DNA from: Phycisphaerae bacterium
GTDB taxonomy: Bacteria; Planctomycetota; Phycisphaerae; Phycisphaerales; Phycisphaeraceae
Assembly (NCBI GenBank): GCA_030425705.1
Contig: JAUHZU010000014.1
Coordinates: forward strand, 39,261-103,260
Direction: 5' to 3'
Length of the DNA: 64,000 nt
Shown: positions 15,884 through 25,065 of the stretch, in pieces
Numbering within the stretch: position 1 is the stretch's first letter
Layout: the number at the start of each line of letters is the position of its first letter
Notes under the pieces: generated by a model
Database searches by the model: none
Seen by the model: the letters and a program-made list of their open reading frames with translations, nothing else
Told to the model about the DNA's origin: nothing
Translations under genes and position numbers: made by a program

Positions 15884-16957
15884 GTGGCTGAGACCAGTGG
15901 CCAGGAAAAAACCGAAGCCCCCACCCCGCGCCGCCTTCGGCAGGCCCGCGATGACGGCAATGTTGCGCGCAGCACCGACCTCACCGCCGCGTTCATGATG
16001 CTGGCGTCTGTCGTACTGATGTATGTGCTGGGCATCCGCGTGGTCGAGGGGCTCTCGTCGTCGCTGCAGAATATGCTGCTCGGCGTTTTTTCCGACAACC
16101 CCACCCGCCCCGACGACCTGCAGGGCAGCTTCGATTACCTCGCGCACATCCTCGCGATCACGCTGCTGCCGCTGCTCCTCGCGATGGCGGCGGTCGGGCT
16201 GATCGTCTCGGCCGGGCAGGTCGGCCCGATGCTCACGGGCAAGCCGCTGATCCCACGGTTCAGCAAGATCAGCCCGCTCAGCGGTGTGAAGCGGCTGTTC
16301 GACGCCCGCGCCGCGATGCGGCTGGTCATGAGCCTGGCCAAGGTCATCCTGATCGCCGGCGTCGCGGTGATCATCATCATGGGCGATGTCGACGAGATCG
16401 CGGCGCTGTCGGCCATGAGCGTGCTCGAGGGGTTCTTCGCCTCCGCCGACATGCTCTTCATGCTCACGATCAAGCTCTCGGCCCTCCTGATCGTGCTCGG
16501 GCTGCTGGACTTCGCCTTCCAGCGCTGGCAGCACACCCGCGACCAGCGCATGACCAAGCAGGAGGTCCGCCAGGACCTCAAGGACATGGACGGCGACCCG
16601 CTCATGAAGCAGCGCCGCGCCCGCGTCGCCCGCCAGCTCGCCATGCAGCGGATGGCCCAGGCGGTGCCGGGCGCCGACGTCGTCATCACCAACCCGACGC
16701 ACCTGTCGATCGCGCTGAAGTACGACCCCGACACGATGCGCGCGCCGCGCGTCGTCGCCAAGGGCGCGGACCTCATGGCCATGCGCATCCGGCAGATCGC
16801 CGCCGCACACGACATCCCCCTCGTCGAACGCAAGCCGCTGGCCCGCGCGCTGTACAGCAGCGCCGAGGTCGGCGACGAGGTCCCCGAGAAGCACTACGCC
16901 GCCGTGGCAGAGATCCTCGCCTACGTCTACCGCCTGAGCGGGAAGATGGCGGGCTAA
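15884..16957 (+). CDS. flhB: Flagellar export specificity protein FlhB
   Basis: 357 residues, starting at a GTG. The N-terminus TEAPTPRRLRQARDDGNVARS is the typical cytoplasmic FlhB start, four membrane helices follow (about 31-210), and the C-terminal cytoplasmic domain carries the self-cleavage motif NPTH at residues 270-273, followed by AIALKY-type and VVAKGADLMAMRIRQIA motifs. Cleavage between Asn and Pro lets FlhB switch substrates on a signal from FliK. All motifs needed are intact. Confidence 0.97.
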   Translation: MAETSGQEKTEAPTPRRLRQARDDGNVARSTDLTAAFMMLASVVLMYVLGIRVVEGLSSSLQNMLLGVFSDNPTRPDDLQGSFDYLAHILAITLLPLLLAMAAVGLIVSAGQVGPMLTGKPLIPRFSKISPLSGVKRLFDARAAMRLVMSLAKVILIAGVAVIIIMGDVDEIAALSAMSVLEGFFASADMLFMLTIKLSALLIVLGLLDFAFQRWQHTRDQRMTKQEVRQDLKDMDGDPLMKQRRARVARQLAMQRMAQAVPGADVVITNPTHLSIALKYDPDTMRAPRVVAKGADLMAMRIRQIAAAHDIPLVERKPLARALYSSAEVGDEVPEKHYAAVAEILAYVYRLSGKMAG

Positions 16958-16969
16958 CCGAAAACCCTG

Positions 16970-19213
16970 ATGGCCAACAGCCGCGCCAACACGATGCCCC
17001 CGTGGGTTCTCAAGGTGATCGAGAACCGTGCGCTGATGGTGCCGGTGGGCCTGGTCAGCCTGCTCGCGGTGATCATCGTGCCGCTCCCGCCGATCGTGAT
17101 CGACATGCTGCTGACGGCGAACCTCGCGCTGGCGGCGCTGATCCTGCTGACGACGATCTTTGTCGAGAGCCCGCTGGACTTCTCGGTGTTCCCGTCGCTG
17201 CTGCTGTTTACGACGATGTTCCGGCTGGTGCTGAACATCGCGACGACGCGGATGATCCTGACCGCGGACGCCGCGACGCCGGGCGAGGCGACGGCCGTCG
17301 CGGGCAAGCTCATCCAGTCCTTCGCGGAGTTCGTGGCCGGCTCGCAGCCGATCGTGGGCGTGATCCTGTTCGTGATCCTGATCATCATCCAGTTCGTGGT
17401 GATCACCAAGGGCGCGACACGGATCAGCGAGGTCGCCGCGCGTTTCGTGCTCGACGGCATGCCGGGCAAGCAGATGGCAGTCGACGCCGACCTGAACGCC
17501 GGGCTCATCAACGAGCAGCAGGCCCGCGAGCGCCGCGAGACGATCCAGCACGAGGCGGACTTCCACGGCGCGATGGACGGTGCGTCCAAGTTCGTGCGGG
17601 GCGACGCGGTCGCCGGCATCATCATCACGCTGGTCAACATCGTCGGCGGGCTCACCATCGGCATGGTCATGAAGGGCTGGTCCTTCGGCGACGCGATGAT
17701 GACCTTCACCAAGCTGACGATCGGCGACGGCCTGGTCTCGCAGGTGCCCGCGTTCCTGATCGCCCTCGCGGCCGGCCTCATCGTCACCCGCTCGTCCAGC
17801 CGAAGCGACCTTAACTCCGAACTGACCCAGCAGCTTACCAACCGTACCGCCGCGTTGGGGATCACCTCGGCCTTCCTCGCGGCGCTGGCGTTCACCCCGC
17901 TGCCGACGATCCCCATGCTCGCGCTCTCCGCGGTGACCGGGGCCCTGGCCTACAGCGGTGCGCGGAAGCGCAAGCAGAAGGTCGAGCAGGTCCAGCAGGA
18001 GGCCCGCAGGGCCGAGCACACGAAAGAGCCCGAGCCGATCGAGCAGGCGATGCAGGTGGATTCGCTCGAGCTGGAGGTGGGCTACGGGCTGGTGAAGCTG
18101 ATCGACACGGCACAGGGCGGGGACCTGCTCGACTGGATCACGAAGACCCGTCGGCAGCTTGCGCTCGAGCTGGGCATGGTCATGCCGCCGGTGCGCATCC
18201 ACGACAACATGCAGCTGCACCCCAACGACTACTTCATCAAGATCCGCGGCAACACGGTCGCGCAGGGGCAGGTCTACCCGGGCCAGTACCTGGCGATGGA
18301 CGGCGGGCTCGCGTCGCCGGGCAGCGCCGACCAGCTCCAGGGGATGCACACGGTCGAGCCGGCGTTCGGGTACAAGGCCGTCTGGATCGACCCGGGCCAG
18401 AAGCAGCGTGCCGAAACGCTGAACTACATGGTGGTCGCGCCGTCGCTGGTGTTGACCACGCACCTGTCGGAGGTCGTCAAGTCCCACGCCGACGAGATGC
18501 TCTCGCGTGAGGAGACGAACAACCTGGTGACCCAGCTCCGCGAGAAGGCGCCCAAGCTGTGCGACGAGGTGCTCGGCAAGCCGGGGGGTGGAGACACGCC
18601 GCTGGTTCGGGCCGGCGAGTTGCAAAAGGTACTGCAGAACCTGCTGCGCGAGCGCGTCCCGGTGCGGGATATGGAGGTCGTGGTCGAGACGCTGGGCGAC
18701 TGGGCGACACGGACCAAGGACCTGGACGTGTTGACCGAGTACGTACGCAACGCGCTCCGGCGGTCGATCTGCGGGCAATACGTGGTGCAGGAGCCGGCCG
18801 ACCCGCTCGCGACCGGCGACGGCGGCGTGATGAAGAGCCGGCTGTACTGCGTGTCCCTGGACCCGGCGCTCGAAGACCAGATCAACGGCTACATCAACCG
18901 CTCGGCCGAGGGCACGAGCATGACCATGCCCCCGCAGGTCGCCAACCGCATCACCGCCGCCATCCTCGGCGAGGCGAACCGGCTGGTGCAGAACGGCCGG
19001 CACCCGGTCATCCTTGCTTCGCCGCAGGTCCGGGCGCAGGTCCGCCGTCTCATCGAGCCCCACATGCCCAGCGCCGCGGTGCTCGGCTACAACGAGATCA
19101 GCAAGGGCGTCGAGGTCGAGTCGCTCGGCCTCGCGCAGCTCGAACCCGCCAACGCACCTGCGTATAAGCCCGACGCCGCTTCCGTATCACCGCAACCGGC
19201 CGGGGCGTTCTAG
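16970..19213 (+). CDS. flhA: Flagellar export gate protein FlhA
   Basis: 747 residues. The N-terminal half has about eight membrane helices with the FHIPEP family signature (FTTMFRLVLNIATTRMIL) and GDAVAGIIITLVNIVGG; the loop with the conserved ion-related aspartates follows. The cytoplasmic half (about 345-720) forms the nonameric ring that receives chaperone-substrate complexes: LELEVGYGLVKLID, MVVAPSLVLTTHLSEVV, LQNLLRERVPVRDME. Length is slightly above the usual ~690 because of the C-terminal tail. It ends the export gate block and is followed by flhF. Confidence 0.98.
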   Translation: MANSRANTMPPWVLKVIENRALMVPVGLVSLLAVIIVPLPPIVIDMLLTANLALAALILLTTIFVESPLDFSVFPSLLLFTTMFRLVLNIATTRMILTADAATPGEATAVAGKLIQSFAEFVAGSQPIVGVILFVILIIIQFVVITKGATRISEVAARFVLDGMPGKQMAVDADLNAGLINEQQARERRETIQHEADFHGAMDGASKFVRGDAVAGIIITLVNIVGGLTIGMVMKGWSFGDAMMTFTKLTIGDGLVSQVPAFLIALAAGLIVTRSSSRSDLNSELTQQLTNRTAALGITSAFLAALAFTPLPTIPMLALSAVTGALAYSGARKRKQKVEQVQQEARRAEHTKEPEPIEQAMQVDSLELEVGYGLVKLIDTAQGGDLLDWITKTRRQLALELGMVMPPVRIHDNMQLHPNDYFIKIRGNTVAQGQVYPGQYLAMDGGLASPGSADQLQGMHTVEPAFGYKAVWIDPGQKQRAETLNYMVVAPSLVLTTHLSEVVKSHADEMLSREETNNLVTQLREKAPKLCDEVLGKPGGGDTPLVRAGELQKVLQNLLRERVPVRDMEVVVETLGDWATRTKDLDVLTEYVRNALRRSICGQYVVQEPADPLATGDGGVMKSRLYCVSLDPALEDQINGYINRSAEGTSMTMPPQVANRITAAILGEANRLVQNGRHPVILASPQVRAQVRRLIEPHMPSAAVLGYNEISKGVEVESLGLAQLEPANAPAYKPDAASVSPQPAGAF

Positions 19214-19242
19214 CCCGGCCCGTGTAAAGGATCGCTCCGCCT

Positions 19243-20661
19243 ATGAAGACAATCACCGCGAGTTCGATGGCCGAGGCCACGCTGCTGGTTAAGCGCGAGT
19301 TCGGCAGCCACGGCGTCATCCTGCACACGCGCAGCTACAAGCGCGGCGGCCTGCTGGGGATCGGCGGCCGACAGGTCGTCGAGGTCACCGCTGCGGACGG
19401 CCGTGAGCTGGGCCAGCGCTACCGCCGGCAGGCGCAGTCGTCCCCGCGGGCCCAGGCCCTCGCCGCCCGCCCCGTGCAGCGCACCGCCGCGACGCTGCCG
19501 GCCGCCCGGCCTACGGTGCCCACCCCCAACGCGGGCGACCTGATCCGCCGGACCTACGCCGCCGCGCGGGCCGACCTCACCCCTGCATCGGTGCCTGGGG
19601 CCCCGCTGGACAGCGCCGCGACATCGGCCGCCGGCGGCAACGCGGTCGCCACTCGGCCGGTGCCTGTGCCGGTGGCCCCCACCGAGCCGCCGGTCGTGCG
19701 AGTCGTGGCCCCGCCGATGGAGAACTACCGCGTTGCTGACGAATTGGCCGCGGTCCGGCAACTGGTCACGAAGATGATGCGTCAGCAGCAGGCCGCCGGC
19801 GCGTCGTCCGCGCAAACATCGACGGAAGACGTGGGGGCCGGGTTGTCCGACCCGCTCGTGGCGGAGTACCTGAAGCTGTTGGAGCAGGAGGTCGCCGAAG
19901 AATTGGCCGACGAGATCGTTCGGCAGGTCGGCCGGGCCCTGGACGGTGCGGAGGCGACCGACCCCGAGGCGTGCCATCGCGCGGTACGGGCAGAGATCGC
20001 CCGCCGGCTGCCGACCGACGCCGACGCCGGCCAGCTCCAGCCGACGGACGATGGCCGGCCGCGTATCATCGCGCTGGTCGGGCCGACCGGCGTGGGCAAG
20101 ACGACGACGATCGCCAAGCTCGCCGCGACCTTCAAGCTCAAGCAGAACAAGAAGGTCGGGCTCATCACCATGGACACCTTCCGCATCGCGGCGGTCGACC
20201 AGCTCAAGACCTATGCGGGGATCATCGGCCTGCCGCTCAAGGTCGCCAACGGTGCCGCCGAACTGGGCGACGCGGTCGCGGCCCTGGCCGAGGACGGGGT
20301 GGACGCGATCCTGATCGACACGGCCGGCCGGTCCCAGCGGGCCGGGGAGAAGCTCGACGAGCTGGCCCGCGTGCTGGAGTCGATCCGCCCGCACGAGTCG
20401 CATCTGGTGTTATCATCCACGGTCAATCAGAAGGTCTTGCTCGAGACGGCCGAGCGTTTTTCATGTATCGCCTCGGACCGTGTGATCTTCACCAAGCTCG
20501 ACGAGGCGGTGTCGTGTGGCGTGCTGCTGAACGTGGCCCGGCGTGTGGGCAAGCGGGTCAGCTACGTGACCACGGGTCAAGAGGTGCCTCACCAGATCGA
20601 GGCGGGGCGTTCGGATCGGCTTGCGTCGCTGGTGATGGGCGAAGATTGTGGGGACCGATGA
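19243..20661 (+). CDS. flhF: Flagellar GTPase FlhF
   Basis: 472 residues. The N-terminal B domain begins MKTITASSMAEATLLVKREFGSHGVILHTRS, a proline/alanine-rich linker follows, then the SRP-type NG domain with G1 loop GPTGVGKT at residues 280-287, TMDTFRIAAVDQLKTYA, LIDTAGRSQR and TKLDEAVSCGVLLN. FlhF is an SRP54-like GTPase that sets flagellar position and number. The stop overlaps the flhG start. The linker is long and low-complexity but every G motif is present. Confidence 0.95.
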   Translation: MKTITASSMAEATLLVKREFGSHGVILHTRSYKRGGLLGIGGRQVVEVTAADGRELGQRYRRQAQSSPRAQALAARPVQRTAATLPAARPTVPTPNAGDLIRRTYAAARADLTPASVPGAPLDSAATSAAGGNAVATRPVPVPVAPTEPPVVRVVAPPMENYRVADELAAVRQLVTKMMRQQQAAGASSAQTSTEDVGAGLSDPLVAEYLKLLEQEVAEELADEIVRQVGRALDGAEATDPEACHRAVRAEIARRLPTDADAGQLQPTDDGRPRIIALVGPTGVGKTTTIAKLAATFKLKQNKKVGLITMDTFRIAAVDQLKTYAGIIGLPLKVANGAAELGDAVAALAEDGVDAILIDTAGRSQRAGEKLDELARVLESIRPHESHLVLSSTVNQKVLLETAERFSCIASDRVIFTKLDEAVSCGVLLNVARRVGKRVSYVTTGQEVPHQIEAGRSDRLASLVMGEDCGDR

Positions 20662-21578
20662 TCGCGGATCAGGCAGAACAGCTCCGGGGACTGGTCGAGC
20701 AGCACCGCGCCGCCGAGGCCGCGGCGCAGCCGGTGCTCGCCGTGCATGAGCAGGTGCCATCGCCGGCCCCGCGTGCCGGTGCCCAGACCCTCGCGGTCAC
20801 CAGCGGCAAGGGCGGCGTCGGGAAATCGACAGTGTCCGTCAACCTCGCGGTGGAACTGGCCCGGTTGGGCCGGCGGGTCGTGCTGCTGGACGCGGATCTG
20901 GGCACGGCCAACGCGGATGTGCTCTGCAACGTCATGCCGTCGGTGACGCTCGCCCACGTCGTCGCCGGCCGGCGCGAGATCGAAGACGCCATCGTCCCCG
21001 CGCCCGGCGGGTTCGGGCTGATCGCGGGCGCCTCGGGCCTGGCCCAGATGGCAGCGCTCAGCGGTTACGAGCGCGACCGGCTGCTCCAGCAGTTCCGCCG
21101 GCTCGAAGCGAGCTACGACGTCCTGCTGATCGATACCGGGGCCGGCGTCGGGCCGAACGTGCTGGGCTTTCTTGTCGCCGCCGAGCGCGTGCTGGTCGTG
21201 ACCACGCCCGACCCGACGGCGATCACCGACGCCTACGCGGTCATCAAGACCGCGCACCGCCAGCGCCCCGACCTCGATGTCCGGCTGCTGGTCAACATGG
21301 TGCAGGACCAGGACGACGCCCGGCAGGTCTACACGCGTGTCGCCAACGTGTGTGAGAAGTTCCTCGGGCTGCACATCACCTACGCCGGCTTCCTGCCGAT
21401 CGATGCGCAGGTCCGCGCCTCGGTGCGCATGCGCCTGCCGTTCGTGCTCGGCGAGCGCACCTCGCCCGCGGCGATCGGAATGAACGCGCTCGCGCACCGC
21501 CTGGACAAGCACGCCGCCGAACCCAGCCAACGCGGCGGCGGCCTGCTGCGGCGCATGACGACCTGGTTGTCGCGATAA
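20658..21578 (+). CDS. flhG: MinD-like ATPase FlhG (FleN/YlxH)
   Basis: 306 residues from the ATG overlapping the flhF stop. The N-terminus MIADQAEQLRGLVEQ carries the DQAxxLR motif by which FlhG stimulates FlhF GTPase. The deviant Walker A loop SGKGGVGKST is at residues 49-58, with LDADLGTANADVL and LIDTGAGVG, and the membrane-targeting C-terminal amphipathic stretch (LLRRMTTWLSR). FlhG and FlhF act as a pair to limit flagellar number. A longer in-frame upstream extension merely reads through flhF in another frame. Confidence 0.94.
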   Translation: MIADQAEQLRGLVEQHRAAEAAAQPVLAVHEQVPSPAPRAGAQTLAVTSGKGGVGKSTVSVNLAVELARLGRRVVLLDADLGTANADVLCNVMPSVTLAHVVAGRREIEDAIVPAPGGFGLIAGASGLAQMAALSGYERDRLLQQFRRLEASYDVLLIDTGAGVGPNVLGFLVAAERVLVVTTPDPTAITDAYAVIKTAHRQRPDLDVRLLVNMVQDQDDARQVYTRVANVCEKFLGLHITYAGFLPIDAQVRASVRMRLPFVLGERTSPAAIGMNALAHRLDKHAAEPSQRGGGLLRRMTTWLSR

Positions 21579-21630
21579 ACACAACGGAATGACCCGCGTT
21601 CACGCCGCGCATTTTTTGCACTTTTTTTTC

Positions 21631-21673
21631 ACGGATCACTACAAGTCGTGATGCCAGCGCCAGCGTGATCCGT
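21631..21673 (+). promoter_or_regulatory. Inverted repeat with competing partner, upstream of small gene
   Basis: ACGGATCAC (21631-21639) and GTGATCCGT (21665-21673) form a perfect 9-base inverted repeat with a 25-base loop, and a second GTGAT inside the loop (about 21648-21652) could pair with the same ATCAC. It follows two long T tracts (about 21612-21629) which may be part of a flhG terminator, and lies before the next gene. It may be an operator or a folding leader. No protein family can be assigned from it. Confidence 0.3.
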
Positions 21674-21741
21674 TACACTCCTTCCGTCGTGTGTTGCAAG
21701 GACGCAACTCACACGCATCTCAACGCCTCGGCAGCAACGGA

Positions 21742-22014
21742 GTGCTCGCCATACCCGCCCGTGTTATCGCAACCTGTTTCGCGCTCGCCTGCTTTGCCGG
21801 TTCTGTCATCGTCGGGATCTATCACCAGAACCCCGCGATGTCCGTCCTGCTCAGCAGCCTGGTTGTTCTGGTCGCGGCGTATGTCGTCGGCCTGATCGTC
21901 GGCGCGGTCGCGCAGCACGCGGTAAACGAGCACATCCGCAAGCACAAAGCGCAGCACCCGATCCCCGGTGAGGAGCCGGGCGACGACGCCGTCGCCACCG
22001 CGCCCCCGGGCTGA
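21742..22014 (+). CDS. Small two-helix membrane protein between flhG and fliA
   Basis: About 90 residues from the GTG at 21742. It has two membrane helices (about 5-25 and 31-57: VIATCFALACFAGSVIVGIY and LLSSLVVLVAAYVVGLIVGAV) followed by a charged tail (EHIRKHKAQHPIP). A longer frame begins at the GTG at 21691 but adds a polar stretch of unclear value; neither start has a clear ribosome binding site. It sits where other phyla place a small protein between flhG and the sigma gene. Function unknown; the organisation suggests co-expression with flagellar regulators. Confidence 0.6.
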   Translation: MLAIPARVIATCFALACFAGSVIVGIYHQNPAMSVLLSSLVVLVAAYVVGLIVGAVAQHAVNEHIRKHKAQHPIPGEEPGDDAVATAPPG

Positions 22015-22113
22015 ACCTCGCTTTCATTATCCGGCCGATGATCTCGGCCGATCTACATCCCCATGCCCGCCTCAAGGACGAGACCCGGGCAGCCGCCGGT
22101 CAAGGAGCAGACC

Positions 22114-22947
22114 ATGGCTCGAGCACGCAGGCCCCACCGCCAGCCCACCCGTAAACCCACCCCGGAGCAGCTTGAAGCGATCCGCGAGGTCTGGGTTGAA
22201 TACAAGCAGGGGCCCAACGAACCGCAGCGCAACCAGCTCATGGAGTTCTACCTCCCGCTGGTCAAGTACAACGCCGAACGCATCCACACCAAGCTCCCCG
22301 ACGAGGTCGATGTCGAGGACCTGATGTCCGCGGGCATCTTCGGCCTGATGGACGCGATCGACGCGTTCGACATGGAACGCGGCGTTAAGTTCGAGACCTA
22401 CTGCGCGCCGCGGATCCGCGGTGCGATCCTCGATGAGCTCCGCTCCATGGACTGGGTCCCCCGGCTGGTCCGCTCGCGCACCTCGCAGGTCAACCAGGCC
22501 CGCGACCGCTTCGAGAAGGAGCACGGCCGCAAGCCCACCGACGACGAGCTCCGCGAGGGCATCGGCGTCGACAACGAGGAGTACTCAAAGATCCGCAAGG
22601 ACGCCGGCGCGACGCAGACCGTCTCGCTCAGCCGCAAGTGGTATGAGACCGACTCGAACAAGGACGTCCGCGAGATCGACGTCCTCCGCGACACCCGCCA
22701 GGCCAACCCGCTGACGGCGGTGCAGAAGCGCGACCTCAAGGACCTCATCACCCGCGGGCTCAACCGGGCAGAGCGGCTCATCGTCATCCTCTACTATTAC
22801 GAGGAGATGACGATGAAGGAGATCGGCACGACCCTGGACCTCTCCGAGTCGCGCGTCAGCCAGATGCACTCGTCGATCCTCGCCCGGCTCAAGGCCCAGC
22901 TCCAGCACCGCACCAAGGAACTCAGCGAGGCCAACGCCGCCGGCTGA
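22114..22947 (+). CDS. fliA: RNA polymerase sigma factor for flagellar operon (FliA/WhiG, sigma-28)
   Basis: 277 residues from the ATG at 22114, with AAGGAG six bases upstream (a frame from 22063 exists but lacks this). Region 2 contains LPLVKYNAERIHTKLPDEVDVEDLMSAGIFGLMDAIDAFD and FETYCAPRIRGAILDELRSMDWVPR, the sigma-28 hallmark. Region 4 has ERLIVILYYYEEMTMKEIG and LDLSESRVSQMHSSILARL for -35 binding. It transcribes late flagellar genes; candidate targets with GCCGATAA-type boxes lie upstream in this cluster. An anti-sigma FlgM was not found within the window. Confidence 0.96.
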   Translation: MARARRPHRQPTRKPTPEQLEAIREVWVEYKQGPNEPQRNQLMEFYLPLVKYNAERIHTKLPDEVDVEDLMSAGIFGLMDAIDAFDMERGVKFETYCAPRIRGAILDELRSMDWVPRLVRSRTSQVNQARDRFEKEHGRKPTDDELREGIGVDNEEYSKIRKDAGATQTVSLSRKWYETDSNKDVREIDVLRDTRQANPLTAVQKRDLKDLITRGLNRAERLIVILYYYEEMTMKEIGTTLDLSESRVSQMHSSILARLKAQLQHRTKELSEANAAG

Positions 22948-22998
22948 GCGACCCACCCCGACGCCCCCGCATCATGTGTTGCCCACCCGATGCGTCCA

Positions 22999-23033
22999 AC
23001 CGCCCCGCGCGCTCCCGCGGGGCGGTGTTTTTT
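22999..23033 (+). terminator. Rho-independent terminator after fliA
   Basis: A perfect 11-base stem, ACCGCCCCGCG (22999-23009) pairing with CGCGGGGCGGT (23016-23026), with a six-base loop and a run of six T (23028-23033). It closes the flagellar cluster. The rest of the gap to argS (23034-23192) shows nothing definite. Confidence 0.9.
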
Positions 23034-23192
23034 CCCTGACCGAGATCGGCGGTCACCTGGTGCGGCGGTGTTGGCGTTACGAATAGCCGCCGCGTCACAC
23101 GCGGCGGAGCGGGTCAACCCCTCCCGGTCGCGTGATCCTGCCAAACCTCCGCCGCGACGCCAAGCCCGGGAAGCAGCGGGCACATCGCCCGG

Positions 23193-23198
23193 TATCAT
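23193..23198 (+). promoter_or_regulatory. Candidate -10 box just before argS
   Basis: TATCAT at 23193-23198 lies nine bases before the ATG at 23208, and no Shine-Dalgarno sequence is present, so the transcript may start at or next to the initiation codon. The -35 side has no good match. Confidence 0.35.
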
Positions 23199-23207
23199 GT
23201 GCCGCCT

Positions 23208-24941
23208 ATGCCCGACCCGACCCGACACCTCGAAGACGCCCTGCGTGCCGCTGTCGCCGCGTGCTTCGGCGATGGCTTTGCCGACCTCGACCCGCTGGTT
23301 CAGCCCGCGAACAACCCGAAGTTCGGCGACTACCAGGCCAACCTCGCCATGCCCCTGGCCAAGCGTCTGGACCGCAAGCCGCGCGACGTGGCCGAGGCCA
23401 TCGTCGATCAACTCGATCTGGGCGATGGCTACGACACGCCGACCATCGCGGGGCCGGGGTTCATCAACCTCACCCTGCAGCCCGCCGCGCTCGCGGGCTT
23501 CGCCGACGCGCTCTCGGCGGACGAACGGCTGGGCGTCCCCGAAGCGTCCGACCCGCAGACGGTCGTCATCGACTATTCCAGCCCGAATGTCGCCAAGGAG
23601 ATGCACGTCGGCCACCTGCGCTCGACCGTCATCGGCGACGCGCTGGCGCGCGTCCTGCGCTTCCAGGGCCACACCGTCATCGCCCAGAACCACGTCGGCG
23701 ACTGGGGCACGCAGTTCGGCATGCTGATCGAGCACCTGCTGGAGCAGGGCACGGTCGGCCTCGGGCAGGACGACCTCACCGCGTTGTACAAACAGGCCAA
23801 GCAGCGCTTCGATGCGGAGCCGGCCTTCGCCGAGCGTGCCAAGCAGCGCGTCGTCAAGCTCCAGGGCGGTGACGAACAGACCCTCGCGGTCTGGAAGTCG
23901 CTGGTCGACCAGAGCGCCGCCTACTTCGATGCGATCTACGAACGGCTCGGCATCGAGTTGACCCCCGCAGACATCTGTGGCGAGAGCTTCTACAACCCCA
24001 TGCTTCCGGGCATCATCGACCGGCTGGTCGCCGACGGGGCGGCGGTCGAGAGCCAGGGCGCGCTGGTCGTCTTTGTCGACGGCTACACCGACCGCGAGGG
24101 CGAGCCGCTGCCGATGATCGTCCGCAAGTCCGACGGCGGGTACCTCTACGCCACGACCGACTTCGCCGCGACGGACTACCGCATCCACACGCTGCACGGC
24201 GACCGGCTGATCTACGTTGTCGGTGCCCCCCAGCGGCAGCACTTCGAGATGCTCTTCGCCGCGATCCGCAAACTCGGCTGGGCCGACGAAAGCGTCCGGC
24301 TGGATTACGTCCCGTTCGGCTCCGTGCTGGGGGAGGACGGCAAGATGTTCAAGACCCGCTCGGGCGAGACCGTCCGGCTGGTCGACCTCATCGACGAGGC
24401 CGAGCAACGCGCAGCCACCGCGGTCAAAGAGAAGAACCCCGACCTCGCCGACGACGCATCGGCCATCGGCAAGGTGGTAGGCATCGGCGCGCTCAAGTAC
24501 GCCGACCTGAGCAGCGACCGGGTGAAGGACTATAAGTTCTCCTGGGACCGGATGCTCGCGTTGGAGGGCAACACCGCGCCGTACCTGGTGAACGCATACG
24601 TCCGCATCTGCTCGATCTTCCGCAAGGCCGGGCTGGACCTGGCGGGCTACACCGCGCCGGTCTTGGTCAACGACCCGAACGAGAAGGCGCTGGTACTTAG
24701 GCTGATGCAGTTCGGCCCGGCGGTCGAGTCCGTCGCCGAGTCGCTGGAGCCGCACCGGCTGTGCAACTACCTGTACGACCTGGCGTCGGCGTTCCACAAG
24801 TTCTACGAGCACTGCCCGGTGTTGCGCTCGGACGTGTCCGACGATGTGCGCGCCAGCCGGCTGGTGCTGTGCCGGCTCGTCGCGACGGCGCTGCGGCAAG
24901 GGCTCAACCTGCTGGGCATCGGCGTCGTGGATCGGATGTGA
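23208..24941 (+). CDS. argS: Arginyl-tRNA synthetase
   Basis: 577 residues, standard size. The N-terminal additional domain is followed by the class I signature SSPNVAKEMHVGHLRST (HVGH form of HIGH) and the later KMSK equivalent GKMFKTRSGE, which in ArgRS is commonly degenerate. RKSDGGYLYATTDFAA and the C-terminal anticodon-binding DALR domain (HRLCNYLYDLASAFHKFYEHCPVL) are typical. It charges tRNA-Arg with arginine. A GTG at 23199 is also possible as start, but the -10-like element directly upstream fits the ATG better. Confidence 0.97.
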   Translation: MPDPTRHLEDALRAAVAACFGDGFADLDPLVQPANNPKFGDYQANLAMPLAKRLDRKPRDVAEAIVDQLDLGDGYDTPTIAGPGFINLTLQPAALAGFADALSADERLGVPEASDPQTVVIDYSSPNVAKEMHVGHLRSTVIGDALARVLRFQGHTVIAQNHVGDWGTQFGMLIEHLLEQGTVGLGQDDLTALYKQAKQRFDAEPAFAERAKQRVVKLQGGDEQTLAVWKSLVDQSAAYFDAIYERLGIELTPADICGESFYNPMLPGIIDRLVADGAAVESQGALVVFVDGYTDREGEPLPMIVRKSDGGYLYATTDFAATDYRIHTLHGDRLIYVVGAPQRQHFEMLFAAIRKLGWADESVRLDYVPFGSVLGEDGKMFKTRSGETVRLVDLIDEAEQRAATAVKEKNPDLADDASAIGKVVGIGALKYADLSSDRVKDYKFSWDRMLALEGNTAPYLVNAYVRICSIFRKAGLDLAGYTAPVLVNDPNEKALVLRLMQFGPAVESVAESLEPHRLCNYLYDLASAFHKFYEHCPVLRSDVSDDVRASRLVLCRLVATALRQGLNLLGIGVVDRM

Positions 24942-24950
24942 CCGGTAGCG

Positions 24951-25053
24951 GTAGGGTGGGTGGAGCGAGTCCGCGAGTGATACCCACCGAGCGCTACCGA
25001 CCCGCTCGCTTCAACGCGGTGGGTATCGTCGCGGATTCCTCCACCCACCCTAC
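24951..25053. repeat. Long imperfect palindrome (REP/MITE-like) between argS and DUF1802 gene
   Basis: The left arm (24951-24988, beginning GTAGGGTGGGTGGAG and ending GATACCCACC) and the right arm (25018-25053, ending CTCCACCCACCCTAC) are nearly reverse complements over 36-38 bases with only a few mismatches, around a 29-base loop. Palindromes opening with GTAGGGTGGG are widespread intergenic elements in many bacteria. No transposase is nearby and the right arm ends 12 bases before the next start codon. It may be a non-autonomous transposable element. Confidence 0.75.
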
Positions 25054-25065
25054 GAGATTTTCATC

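Noticed and set aside
15449..19063. Very long minus-strand open frame (1204 codons) and similar ones at 22797-24899 and 1992-3764
   Set aside because: They are antisense shadows of flhB/flhA, argS and fliH/fliI; composition is Arg/His/Glu/Asp-repetitive and no domain is recognisable.
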